Positions 35,455 through 46,765 of a DNA stretch of 64,000 bases are shown one piece after another. This DNA is from Salminus brasiliensis. Taxonomy: Eukaryota; Chordata; Actinopteri; Characiformes; Bryconidae. The notes below the pieces were generated by a model that was not told the origin of the DNA, ran no database searches, and saw only the letters and a program-made list of their open reading frames with translations. The position numbers and the translations under genes were made by a program. The stretch spans positions 39,623,554 through 39,687,553 of the forward strand of contig NC_132878.1 in assembly GCF_030463535.1 (NCBI RefSeq), read 5' to 3'. Numbering within the stretch: position 1 is the stretch's first letter; every line of letters begins with the position of its first letter.

Positions 35455-38379
35455 TTAGTCCTGGAGGAAATGTCTAGACAGCTCATTGGTCAGTGTGTGT
35501 TGTTGCCCGGCCCACAGAAAATGAGTAGGCTGGGCAGTGTTGTCCTGGCCTGAAGAGTACTGAAAGTGAGGGCTAAGCTCAATGGCCAGTGCAGAGCGTA
35601 CCAGTCCAACACCCCCTACGTGCTCCGGAGCAGGGTGGTACACTCTACCACTGACTGGGTGCATGAACAAGGATTCTGGTCGGAACAGAACAGACAGTTT
35701 AACTCCACCTCCGCAGTATGAAAAGCGCTCCTCACGCCCAGCTTCGGACAACAGGTGAGTGTAGACAACAGGCTGATCATCACATCGCAGGAAGTTCCTC
35801 TCGCGTCCACACAGAGACAGGTAGGGGAAGTGCTGCTGGTAGCGACCACTGCGATTGATTTTTAGTTGTTTAAAGAAGAAAGCAAGAAACTGCTGATCTG
35901 ATGGAATAAAAGAGAGAGGAAAATTTTGCAAAATTATTTTTAGGTGTCACCTGTATGTGGTGTCTGTCTTTAAATTAATTACTAAAATTAATGTTAGATC
36001 ACAATCGAGGCAAAAAAGTGAGGTGTGCAGCCTTTCTTAACGGTGAATTTCCAGTTTAGGTTCTTTATTCATTCAAACTAGGAATGTCCCGATCCAGGCA
36101 TATTTTGATGGATCGGGTATCAGCTATGTTAATCCCAATCCTGTTCCAGGTCTTTGTTTTAAACTATGGCGTTCAGAGCGCCATCTAGAGTGGTAAATAA
36201 AAGAGTTCAGGGTCTTCAATGTGGAGTTATTTTACAGTAGAACATGAAAACAGACCATAATATCTGAACCTTTATAAAACTAGCACTGAAACGCTCTGTT
36301 TTACCAGCGGGAGAACCGCACACTTTTATCTGATTTTAAACCAGCACCGAAGAGTCGAGAATCGAGTGTGGGCTAACGCTAATGCTAACACACAGACATA
36401 CATATGCTATAGAAACTCCAATCACACAGCACATTCACCCACTTTAAACCAGTTATTACACACATAAGTAGACCAACAACAACAACAGCAGCAGAAGATA
36501 TCAGTCCAGAGTGTGTACCACTACACACACAGGAAGTGATTAGACTGCAGTGTTGTAAAGGAGCTGGGAGCTGATTGGTCAGGGAGGAGAGTCAGACTGC
36601 ATTACAAATTATTAAACACACTATGAAACAGTCATTTTAAGAAGAGAAATCAGTCAGTCCATAATGTCTCATTATACAAAATTGATACTGAACAGATTAA
36701 TCAGCAGCTCATCTGATCTAAACCGTGGGGCTGTATCATTTATATAACACAGAGATCAGATTCACTTATTATTGGCTCATAGTCACCATTAGGAAACCTG
36801 GTTCGGATTGGAGCAAAATAACAAGACAAACTAATTTATTTCAAACTAAAGGCTCCACATTCAGTCACGGACGTCACTATAGTTGGGTAGTGTTTTATGT
36901 GTGTGGGGAAAAAGGGGGGCTCATACCTTTGAAACAAGTGACAAAGTTCTTCACTTTGGTATCATCCAGGAAGAGCTGATTAAGAAACATAATTGTCTGT
37001 TATATTATGCACAGTTCAAATGCTGCATTGTGATTTACATTATAAAAAATACCATCAGATAAAAAGCTCAGACAGAATACTACAGTAGCAATGAAGCCAA
37101 AGTGAGACGAATCTGATTTGAAAGGATCCGATTGGTCATGTTCACACAGCCCTGAAAAAATCTGATCTGTGTAACACTAAGGCAAACAATGTTAAGTCAG
37201 TCACTTCAGACTGATAATGTGAACGCAGCCTAAAGTGTGAAATGCATTTTGCCAGGCATTCTAAAATGAATGAAGGCACTACAATGTCCCTTAACTGGGT
37301 TAAGGCCTTGCAATTAAGTCTATTAGTCTTGTTTATAATTCATTGGCTGCTGTTTTTTCTACTGTAATTCTCTAATGTATGTTTCAATTGTTTTACCCTT
37401 GGTTAAACAGAAATAATTATCTCAGTTTAAGCCACTGTTTGCTAGTCTGTTTTATTCACAATGCTTCATGTGATTTTAACCCTTAGTTCTATTAACTTTC
37501 ATTCATTTATTTGAGAAAGACCTTCGCTAAATTAGAGGCTAGGTGTCCCCCATAAGGGCAAGTCACCAAGTCAGCCATTATTACTAACAGCACCTTTTAT
37601 TCTTGTTATTGAGGATATAAGTATGAGAGATGTGTTGAATGTATCCAGTACAGCTGCTGTAAAGACTCCTTTACAGGACCACCTATAGGGGAGAAGACTG
37701 GCCCTATAGGGGGAGGATCAGCAGTCAGGGAAGGGGTGAGGTGGTGTTGTGTATGTGGAAGGATCTACTTGGTCATGTATACTCTGTCAATACTTAGTGA
37801 TTTTAACCCTTAGTTTTATTAACTATCATTTATTAGAGGAAGATCTGCATCAAATTAGAGCTTAGATGTCCCACAATAGACAGTGTCCCCCATTAGGGCA
37901 AGTCGTCCCATAAATAAAGCCATTATTACTAACAGCATCTGGAAAATAGCATGTTGTGTATGTGGAAGGATCTATTTGGTCATGTATACTTACTTAATAC
38001 TTTGTGATTTTAACCCTCAGTTTTATTAACATTTATTTATTTATTTATTTGAGGAAGACCTACGCTAAATTAGAGCCAATGTGTCCCGCATTAGGCAGTG
38101 TCCCCCGTTAGGACAAGTCACCCTATAAATAAAACCATTATTACTAACAGCACCTGGAGCAGAGCACGTTGTGCATGATGAAGGGTGTACTCGGTCGTGT
38201 GGGCTGTATACCTGTCCCTGGTGGTCTATGTAGTAGAAATACTCGCGGATCCGCGCCTCCGGACTCTGTCCTTGCGTGTAAGAGACATGTCCTCGACAGA
38301 ACACCGCGGGCACGCGCACAGCCGTCCAAAGGCATCTAGCGCTGCTTCTCCCACAGCAGAGCAGACCGAGCCCAGTCAT
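35455..38379 (-). CDS. c8orf82: C8orf82 homologue (UPF0598 family), 3 coding exons
   Basis: This is the fish homologue of human C8orf82, a UPF0598-family protein without an established biochemical role. Coding exons on the minus strand: 38379-38212 (56 codons), 36975-36927 (a 49-nt small exon) and 35897-35455. The product is 219 aa (human 216). Family signatures are SYTQGQSPEARIREYFYYID in exon 1, LFLDDTKVKNFVTCFK in exon 2, and LSLCGRERNFLRCDDQPVVY, YHPAPEHVGGVGLVRSALA in exon 3. Residues 1-31 are rich in Arg, Cys and Ala and contain no acidic residue, as in a mitochondrial presequence; this is an inference from composition. Intron 1 begins inside a tandemly repeated segment (see the repeat entry at 37452-38215). 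Confidence 0.95.
36082..36200. mobile_element. Possible end of a non-autonomous DNA transposon
   Basis: The words AGGAATGTCCCGATCCAGGC and GGATCGGGTATCAG resemble the ends of a common fish element. I could not find the opposite end. It lies in c8orf82 intron 2. Confidence 0.3.
37452..38215. repeat. Three tandem units of about 200 bp ending in the c8orf82 exon 1 donor
   Basis: Three imperfect units each contain TGATTTTAACCC, then AAATTAGAG, TGTCCC, AAGTC and CCATTATTACTAACAGCA, followed by a TTGTG(T/C)ATG(T/A) stretch and GTATAC. They start near 37470, 37797 and 38004. The third unit runs into the splice donor of c8orf82 exon 1 (38211/38212). Unit 1 is interrupted by the 145-bp repeat (37598-37742). 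Confidence 0.8.
37598..37742 (+). repeat. 145-bp inverted repeat, copy B
   Basis: Reverse complement of 30786-30930 with few differences. Here it replaces about 14 bp of tandem unit 1 in c8orf82 intron 1, so it inserted after the tandem array formed. Confidence 0.9.
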
Positions 38380-38854
38380 GACTGAAGCACAGATCGGGAC
38401 TTACTGCTGCCTGTTAGAGCAGAAAAAGGGCATAGCCTCGGTGGAGGAGCGAACACAGCAGCCAGAGTTTACTGAGTGTTTTCAAACAGGGCGTCCTCAC
38501 TGTTTCTGTGACCGGGAGGGTTTTAAAGGCGCTACACAAGTAGTTCCACTCTCCCGACAAGATCGAAAAGATCGAGGCTCAGGCATCTGCATTAGACAGA
38601 GACGTTTGATCAGATAAGCTTAGGATTTTACACCCTTTAAAATGGAAATTTAGCCCGGTCTTGACGGTCAGCTGAAACAGGACCTGTCACATATATTGCT
38701 CAATGTATGTTCGACTGGTTAACACTAGAGGGAGCTGTTTGTCTACGCACAGCGAGCTGACATGACCCCAAAGGTGGGGTTACGTCAAGGCGTGCTTCCT
38801 CCAAAAGGTAGGGCTACAAATACGAGCTGAGATTTAACGCAAACAGACCACTAC

Positions 38855-38990
38855 GTTCAATTCAATTAAATTTAAATTTTAATACAATTTTATATGGCGA
38901 TTTTTACAACAAATTTTGTCACAAAGCAGCTTTACAGAGATCCGGGATCTTTTGAGCAAGCTAGTGGCAGAGACCACAGTCTCACTAAAG
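38855..38990. repeat. Dispersed teleost repeat (TTCAATTCAATT...CAAAGCAGCTTTACAGA)
   Basis: The words TTCAATTCAATTAAATT and TGTCACAAAGCAGCTTTACA occur in the order typical of a very abundant teleost interspersed repeat. No reading frame. Confidence 0.55.
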
Positions 38991-40477
38991 TCGACATCAA
39001 ACTGCTGGCCACTTTGAATAATATCTCTCATCCCCTGCACTCAACACTGGAATAACAGAGACGATTTACTGTCAGGCATTTTATACCTATCCATAGGGGG
39101 GTGCTCATAGCGCGGGTTGTATTACGGGCAATCGAGAGAGCGTGAATTGCAGCCCACCAACTGTAGGGGGGGCCCAGGAGCAAAACTACCAATTCTCGCA
39201 CACTACTGATTTAAAGACCACCATGTGAGCTGCAGCACTGCCTGGCCCACACTACAGGATTTTACCAATTCTAACCGATGTTAAAAAAAAAAAAAAGTGA
39301 GAGAGCCCATTTTCACAGACTGTTTCTGTGCTTGATCGTCGTTGGCCATCAAAGTCCCCAAACCTCAAATCCTCGCGGGAGTTTCTCGCGAACGGGCACA
39401 TCGCACAGAAAAGACACGAGGAAGAAACGGACGCGGACACCTCGTATGTCTGTGCATGTATATTTAACTAATAATCATTAATTTGGGCAATGAGATTTAT
39501 TAATTTGCCATAATAAAAAAACACGTCTTAATAAATGCAAGTAGTACAATAATAAAGTACTATCTACTTATTTTCAAACTTCTCCTCAATGAAGCCCAGT
39601 AGTATTTGTGGCGTATCACCCTGTCTGCACAAGTATGGTAAAGGGTGTGGCGGTGGTGGGTTTAAGGACAGCTAATGATTATATAAGGACTAAATAAGAA
39701 TAATCCTGTTGTGCACTGATGCTCCGGTTGCAGTAAGTATGCGCCCTGCTAACGGTACCTGAAAAGTTCAGCTCGGCTCTCATTGGCTGACGGTCTTTTA
39801 GGCGTGACATCAACGTCGCTGCTGCTTCACAGCAGAGGATCGACGCCCACCCCCCACACTGCAGGACACGGAGTCGTAAATATTAAACATGGTTCATCCG
39901 GGCGGTCCCTGCTGCTCTGGGAGAAAATCGGAGGACACTGTAGACACTACACGCTACAGGATAACCTGGGAAGATCGTCATTTATGATCACCCTGATATC
40001 AGGGGATGTGTTTGCGTTTGCCGGCCTCACAGTAGGCCCGATTATCCTGCAGTGTGGGCCGGACACAGTGACTCTCCCTGCTGACCTCAGGCTGACTGAA
40101 CGGTGCTCCACTGTGCTGTAACCCACAGCCTCCATAACCTACAGCTACTGGTGTCACTCTCTCACTCACACCATTATACACTGTAGGCTGAAATCGTTGC
40201 TGCTGCTGTTCGTAATCACTTAACCTACTTCTTGCTACCCGCTGCAATACCAAATACCCCCCCCCCCCACACACACACACACACACCCCAACTGCTGCTC
40301 TAATGGAGCACATTTAAATCAAGTAAGTCAAATGTAGCGCTGCATCCATACAGATGAATTTATATACTGAGTGTTGAGTCGAAAGAGAGTCGATCTGTTG
40401 AAATCTGACGGGAAAAATAATTAAATAAATAAATAAATAAATAAATACCAAGAGGTGAACCTCGATGGCGTTGCGCC

Positions 40478-40491
40478 GCTGCCATGGCAAC
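40478..40491 (+). promoter_or_regulatory. RFX X-box-like site
   Basis: GCTGCCATGGCAAC is a near-palindromic X-box (consensus GTNRCC-N-RGYAAC) about 190 bp upstream of the putative plus-strand start codon, in CpG-rich DNA. Confidence 0.55.
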
Positions 40492-40526
40492 GGCCCTTCT
40501 CTGCGTGCTTGCAGCCGAGCGCAAAA

Positions 40527-40534
40527 TGACGTCA
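40527..40534 (+). promoter_or_regulatory. Perfect cAMP-response element
   Basis: TGACGTCA, the full CREB/ATF palindrome, 143 bp upstream of the putative plus-strand ATG and within the CpG-rich start region. Confidence 0.6.
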
Positions 40535-40676
40535 GGGTTGTCGGTGGTGACGGCGACGCGGAGAGACAGCGCGTGCTCCAGATCCGTACTGCGGTGCCCG
40601 AGCCCCTACCACCATGACTGGCGCGCTGAGGATTACTTTCACTGGATTTTAACGAGGCAGAGAGAGAAGAGAGACC

Positions 40677-40687
40677 ATGGCGGAGAG
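40677..40687 (+). CDS. Putative first coding exon of a divergent plus-strand gene
   Basis: The sequence GACC-ATGGCGGAGAG is followed at once by GTAATA, giving a Kozak-like start and a splice donor that together would encode Met-Ala-Glu plus two bases of a fourth codon. It sits in CpG-rich DNA 150 bp downstream of a CRE palindrome and about 190 bp downstream of an X-box-like site. No plus-strand continuation exon was found before 64000, so the intron would exceed 23 kb. ARHGAP39 is a tentative candidate: it is a neighbour of C8orf82 in human, and its WW-domain exon begins with an Arg-Leu-Glu-Trp stretch that could follow. This rests on memory, the human orientation differs, and no second exon is visible. 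The exon may also be a chance ATG in a 5' UTR. Confidence 0.35.
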
Positions 40688-41143
40688 GTAATACCATCGT
40701 CCCAGTTCCGCTTCCACTGCTGTATCTGTGCGGGTTTGGGTGGGTTTCGAGCGCAGTTGTTTTAGGACGCCGTTCAGGCGGACAGGTTGGGGATGACTGG
40801 ACTAGCGGGCGCGGGACTGCGCGGGACTGCGCGGTAACGACGGCTCTCCGTCGTTCGCAAGGCTTTTCGCATCCAGCAGCGGCATCCGCGACCTGGGTCC
40901 GCTTTGCAAGTTCTCATGACCGGTGAAAATCTGGCTAACATGCGGCGTCTCACGCGGCCGTTTGGTCTCGCTGTCGCTGTGGTGGTCGTTTTTTTTTTTT
41001 TCGCTCCACCGTTTTGCGTGCAAGCCTCCACACCCATAGCACCCATAGCTGCTGCTCAAGGAGACCCTGGTTGACTGTAGGTTGTTTTTTGGCTTCACAC
41101 CGGCCTCTAGCTGAGCGTTTTACTCACCAGATCACCAAAAGCA

Positions 41144-41146
<3 letters not shown>

Positions 41147-41209
<63 letters not shown>
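41147..41209. repeat. (CT)n microsatellite
   Basis: About 31 CT units, 460 bp downstream of the putative first exon. A second, (GA)n, array is at 41577-41607. Confidence 0.95.
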
Positions 41210-41213
<4 letters not shown>

Positions 41214-41572
41214 GCAGCTAGCTAATGTCATTACCGAGAGGCAGACACCTGCGGCACGCGCTGGCGGAACTGGACGGAGATTTGAGGCTGTTTGTCTCGA
41301 CGGTTTGCACGGATAGATAGGTACAACTGGCGCGGACGGGGCTTTCCGTTGCTTTGAATTATTGATGGCGAAATGTTGGGGGGTTCAGTCAACCGAGGGC
41401 CAACTGGAAGTGTCGTTTTTATTGAGCGCATGCGAGCAAAGATGAGCGTGTTTAGCAAACAGTGCGAGTTGCCCCACGGGCGAGACGTCTCGTAGTGGTC
41501 ACTTAGGGCTACCTCCCACATCTGGAGCCGAGTCATCTGGCTGTCGCTGTGCGGGGAGAGGTGCTTATGTGC

Positions 41573-41608
<36 letters not shown>

Positions 41609-44479
41609 GCTCTTCAAGGGTTCTTCAACGGCACGCCATTAAACATAACCACACGACTGAGGCAATATTGTGCCTTGCCGTCTGTGAACCGCTTACTGCC
41701 ACTAACAGCTGCAACCAGTCCACGATTTAAGCCATTTGGCTCCTTCACTGCATCCGAATCACGTGCTGTAGTGAGTGAGTGGCTAGAGCTGAAGCTGATG
41801 GTGAGCAGAGCTTTGGGTGTGTACAGGGATCAAAGACGCTGCATGGCCGGATGTGCCACATGTGTTCTGTCGTACTATTACCACAAGGCCACCAGCTTTC
41901 CTCAAAATGAGCTTTAAAAGCAGCATAGCTTTTTAAGAAGCCCGTTCAAAAGCTGGGGGCGAACTACCCACGCTGCACTTGGGCCTTATCGCACCGCTGT
42001 CACATTGCTTCCAGTCATCATGTGGGATAGAGCTGTGTTCAGCTACTGTGTGAGCTGCGTGATGGATGGCTGCAGCAGTCAGAGCATCTCCATGTCTGGA
42101 CAGAGCAGGGGACTACGCTCTAGCTGTCATTCAATCTGGACCATCCACTCCGGAGGAGATTAAAGCCCGGCTGGAGCATTGATCTCTGCCGTTAAAGTGA
42201 CTCTTTAAACCCAGTGAAAATCGAGGCCTCTCTGGACCTCAGGGATAGGGGGTCCTTGTTGTTTCTTAATCAGGTCGAGTCCCTCATCGGCGCCGGCTTC
42301 TATTAAATCCATAGACAGATTGCGTTCTCTTACCCCCTACAGGGCGTGGGAAATGTGGCGAAATTTCAATATCATAATAGTTTTCGGAGAGCTCCATATC
42401 CCCCTGCATGTACATTCAGAACATATTTGGGATGTTTTTTCTTCACAGATTAGTCAGAACATAGTTAATATTAGAAATATCAAGCAAATAAAACAGATTT
42501 CACTTTTATGGTGCTAATGTTTGCTTTGTGGACGAGACACAAGCTATTTTCACTAAATACATTTATTGTAATGTAGACTTTCTGTGTGCTTTGTGTTTGT
42601 GTTTTGGCTTGGACGGGGCATTAGTGTCGACATTAGCATATATATCAATTTTTCATACACATTGTGTATTCAGCCAACAGCAGTTTAGCCCTGCCCACCG
42701 TATACAGAGTGTTTCTGTCAAGACTGCTTTCTGAATGAGGCACAGAGCTTATTATAAGTTTTGTATAAAGTCACATGAAAATTTGTTGACGTTTTCGGTA
42801 CTGAATTAATGACACTTGTGTCAGTTTACCAGGCTTTTTAGCAACAGATGCAACTAGGACCTCAATCTGTTACAGTTAACCCCGCCTACGTGGTAAGTTG
42901 TAACGTCTGCACACCGCTGTGAAAAAAGGATGTGATTCAGTTATCCGAAATCAATTTCTGGAGCAGGTTTATTTTTCACCGTCTTGTTATTACGTTACAC
43001 AACATTACCATTTACACGCTCTTGTCTGGGGCCCATCCTGGTCCCAGTAACGCAGAGCCGCCTAGTGCTTTAGCATCCTTGCAGGAATATCACGGCAGCC
43101 ACTCAGATTTCTACTGGACTGTGTGCCGGATGCCATGTCTGAAGCTGTTTTACTCTGCAAAGAAGAGAGTGACACCTACAGTCCAATTGCGATCCCCTGA
43201 GACTTGCTGTCATAGATGGCAAATGGCTGCTCAGGTTTGGCCCAGGCTGTATTGCACAACTTTGCTTGTTAAGCAGTGATTCTTCTGACTTCTGTATGCC
43301 TGAGGAACAGTCTCCAGCGTTGTTCAACCTAATCTCCGTCCGCAACTTCTGTATTCCATTATCAGTTCATGTAGACAATCATTTTGATGTTGTACTGTAT
43401 TTATAAAAGAACTGGCTGGATAAAATATAGGCATAACATGAATGCTTACAGGTGATTATACTTTTTTTCAACTTCTAAATGCTGAAGCAATGCAAAAAAA
43501 TATCATTACTGTACTATTTCTGTGATAACAAATAAATGTACACAAATTCTTACCTCTAGACAATTAGCCCCATCTATGCTAGAACTAGCTATAGAGATTC
43601 ACATGTTGTTTTATTTATAGTAAAATAATACATTTTAAGGTAAACTACATTTAAATAAGTTCATATCTGAACATCTCCTAAATGTTCTACATTTATTTGT
43701 GTAATATACATACACAAATAAATAAATATCAAATAAAACATCCCACACTGGCCACTCTGAGTAGGGAGACTGCCCTAAAGAAGAAGGTGCCGGTTCTTAT
43801 AACAAGGTGAACATAATTAGTCCAGGTTAATTAAAGTATCATGATACATTAGTTATGCCATATCACTACCATTTCACTCTGTTGAAGTTGGAACAACGTA
43901 GCGAGCTATAGCTAATCCAATTGCTTGTAAACAGAAGCTTGCAAGTTAGCTCATCTGTCTGTGTCTCTGCCTGTCTGCTGTCAGTCTGCTCATTTGTTTG
44001 TCCATTCATTCCTCTGATTGTTCAACCTGTTGTGGCAGCATTCTGTGTGTGTATTCCCTGCTCACTCAAATGAATGCTCCCTCCTTTAAGGCATCACCAT
44101 GTTTAGTCTTTTAATCCTACACCATACTAATCTGACATCTTTTAATATAACACAGTTCAGTATAGTACCAAGCAAAGAAATGGGACTTTAGAGTGAAAGA
44201 AGCTGTAGAGTGAAATTATTTATTACAATTTCTCATATAAATAGTTAGCATAAAATTTGGGGTGAAAAATGGCCAGATGCAGTTTTATTAGCATCTTTTC
44301 AACACTATTATTTTCCTTCAGACTGAACCTTGCAATCGTTTCTTGCATTGTTGGCCAGAGGAGAAAAAATATGCTTTGTCCAGCTGGTTCACGACTCTGT
44401 AATGGATCACAGTAGCATAGCTGTGTTATTAGCACTATAACAAGAACAACAAGAATAGGAATGATTTCTGATAGTTCTC

Positions 44480-45520
44480 ATTTTTAATCTAGTCACATTG
44501 TAGTAATTTAGTTTTTCTTAGTTTAGTCCAGTTTTAGTCGACGAAAACCAAAAAAACAATAGTTGGTCAAGTTTTAGTCTGTTTAAGTTCTAAAATATGT
44601 AGTCAAATTGTAGTCTTTCATTCTTAAGGTTTTAATACTTAGTTCAGGTCATAGTTATCACTAAGTGTCCTAAATGATTGCCTAAATATTATATTGCATT
44701 TAGTAACACTAATATGTGATGTTGTGGAAGGAATAAGGCCTCTTTTTTATTACGCATTTATGTAACTGATAGTTTCACTGATATTTGTCTGGTGAAACAG
44801 ATACAGTGCAGTGTGTACATGCAGTTTGGTAAGAATGTACAAATATAAACTCTGTTCATATGCAGCCCCTTGTTGCCCCTTTGTTTCTGTGTTGGCCCTT
44901 AGTTTCATTATATTAATAATTCAGCAGTTTTTGAAATGCTGCGAGGGCTGCAGGAATTGCTGTCTCACTGAACAGCTAAGCTAAACGGTGATGGATTGCA
45001 CACATGCTAAAAAACTAAACACGAAACATTTCAAACTACGTCAAAATAAACATTGTTAACGTACGTTGCCTGCACAGCCTGCCTTAACCTGCCAGAAATC
45101 TGGAGGCAACATTAGCTAACTTTTTTGCACTTTAAAGATTGACCCTTACCATATTCTGCGCTTGCTGCAGCGATTCCAACTATTTAGATTAGCGATATGG
45201 AAAGATCAGGAATTGTGACAGTATATAATGATTGTAATTTGTTCTTTGTTCAACCACAATTTAAAAAAAAAGTCATTTTAGAGATCTTAGGACGTTGTTT
45301 GTGAGCTAGAGGAGGGAGCAAAACGGGAAAATCCAGGCATGAAAATAAATGATAGATAAACAGATTAAATATAATTAGTCGGTTTGTTAGTCTTTCACAT
45401 TATCATTTAGTTTTAATTAATTGACAAAAAGTTCAAAATTCTCAAGTCTTACATTTTGCGTAGTTCTCATCTAGTTTTTGTCAGAATTTGTCCAAGTTTT
45501 CTTTAATGAAATTAACACTG
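44480..45520. repeat. Dispersed repeat with TTTTAGTCGACGAAAACC motif
   Basis: The left part has TAGTTTTTCTTAGTTTAGTC and TTTTAGTCGACGAAAACC; the right part ends TTTAATGAAATTAACACTGA. Such borders occur on a common fish DNA-transposon-derived repeat. The 1 kb between has no reading frame. Assignment to a family is uncertain. Confidence 0.4.
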
Positions 45521-45559
45521 ATTCCTGAGTCTTACTGAGTAGTGTAGCTGTCCTCTCTG

Positions 45560-45965
45560 GATTCTCTCAGTTGGCTAAGTTAAGGGAGTGTAGTAGGGTC
45601 TGCTAGAGTTGGCTTTTAGCCTAGCATGGAAGCCTGCTTGCTTCATTACTTTCTTGAGTTGCATGGTGCTTATCTTCTCTGAGCAGAGCTTTACAATTAG
45701 CATTAGCTTTCAGCCTTATTTGCATCACTTTCATATATTCTCCCGAATAGCCGCTCCATTTACAAATCTAAAGGCCTTCACTAGTGGACTGGGTGTATGT
45801 AAATGTTGGGGGGGCGTACATGTGATGAGCTGAGACTTGTTATGTAACAGTTTGGGGGTTTTGGAATTGACTTGTTTTGCTTATCTGGGTTTTTGCTTTT
45901 GAAAGAGGAGACAAAAGTGTTTGTCTTTCATTATTCAACTATGCCAAGAAAAATAGAAATTCTGG
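45560..45965. repeat. Dispersed repeat, copy 1 (partner at 53640-54140)
   Basis: Shared words in the same order are GGCTTTTAGCCTAGCA / AGCTTTTAGCCTAGCA, GAGTTTGGGAGTTTTGGAAT / CAGTTTGGGGGTTTTGGAAT and TCATTATTCAACTATGCCAA. No transposase or RT homology seen. Confidence 0.6.
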
Positions 45966-46679
45966 GATTTACCATGAAACACAGAAACAAACACACAAAG
46001 AGATGCAGGACCAGATAAAGACATTATGAAAAAGAGGACATTAAAATCAGCAGAACAGATTACAGACATTTAGGTAGGAGACACAGTATGAGACTGGACA
46101 GGTAATCCATGACACCATACTGGTTTATTCACTATGTAGGCTGGTGTATTTGGTCCCTGTCCTGAAGGCTTTAATCCAAGTTTGGCAATTTGCCAGTAGG
46201 TATGTTTAAGCAGAGAGAACATCTACTATTCCTCCAGGACCATATAGGTCAACAACTGCAAACTGTAGCCAAGTAGCCCATAAATATCTCAGCCACTTTC
46301 TACTCTATTCCTCATTGATTCGCTTTTAACCACTGGACCACTGTTTGACCACATAATGTTTTGGGTAGCTGTCCATTTTCAACACAGCAGTGGAAAGGTT
46401 ATGGCTTCCATGCAAGGACAAGCGTATCAGGCACGGTATTGCTGGGATTTTTATACATGTCAGTGTCTCGGCTAGGTTGAGAGTCCCACCAAAAGTAGAT
46501 CTGTGGACAGAAATCGACTGCTGATGAAGTAGGTGAAATGGCTAAAACTTATTTAACACACTTACGCATAAAATTAGGTAACCTTCATGTTTGTAGGGCT
46601 AAATGACTGTTCTCAGACTACCTATTCTGTTGGAAGTACTTCTTAACAGGGAGTAGACAAGCTGTGTGTGTTCATTTGC

Positions 46680-46765
46680 ACATCTGTGTCAGCAATGGGT
46701 GCCACTTAAAGTAGCTGAATGCATTTATTAAAAGGGGTGTCCACAAACCTTTGGACATATAGTAT
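46680..46765. mobile_element. Fragment of a DNA transposon end
   Basis: AAAGGGGTGTCCACAAACCT followed by TTTGGACATATAGTATA resembles the terminus of a fish Tc1-type repeat. No matching opposite end was identified. Confidence 0.35.

Larger units (their letters stand above)
38380..40676. promoter_or_regulatory. Intergenic region between divergent c8orf82 and the putative plus-strand gene
   Basis: The c8orf82 start is at the left edge and a CpG-rich start region at the right. Between them lie dispersed repeats (about 38855-38990 and 39090-39215) and A+T-rich DNA. Positions 39750-40140 are moderately CpG-rich with an open frame of 112 codons that matches nothing I recognise. A (CA)n tract is at 40267-40285 and an AAATA array at 40420-40450. 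Confidence 0.5.
40460..41560 (+). promoter_or_regulatory. CpG-rich gene start region
   Basis: G+C and CG dinucleotide density rise sharply against the flanking A+T-rich DNA. The region includes the X-box-like site, the CRE, the putative first exon and a (CT)n array. It is the strongest promoter-like stretch in the right half of the window. Confidence 0.6.

Noticed and set aside
39783-40121. 112-codon plus-strand frame in CpG-rich DNA
   Set aside because: No recognised motif and no splice structure; CpG-rich DNA has few stops. Could be an unrecognised first exon, but nothing supports it.
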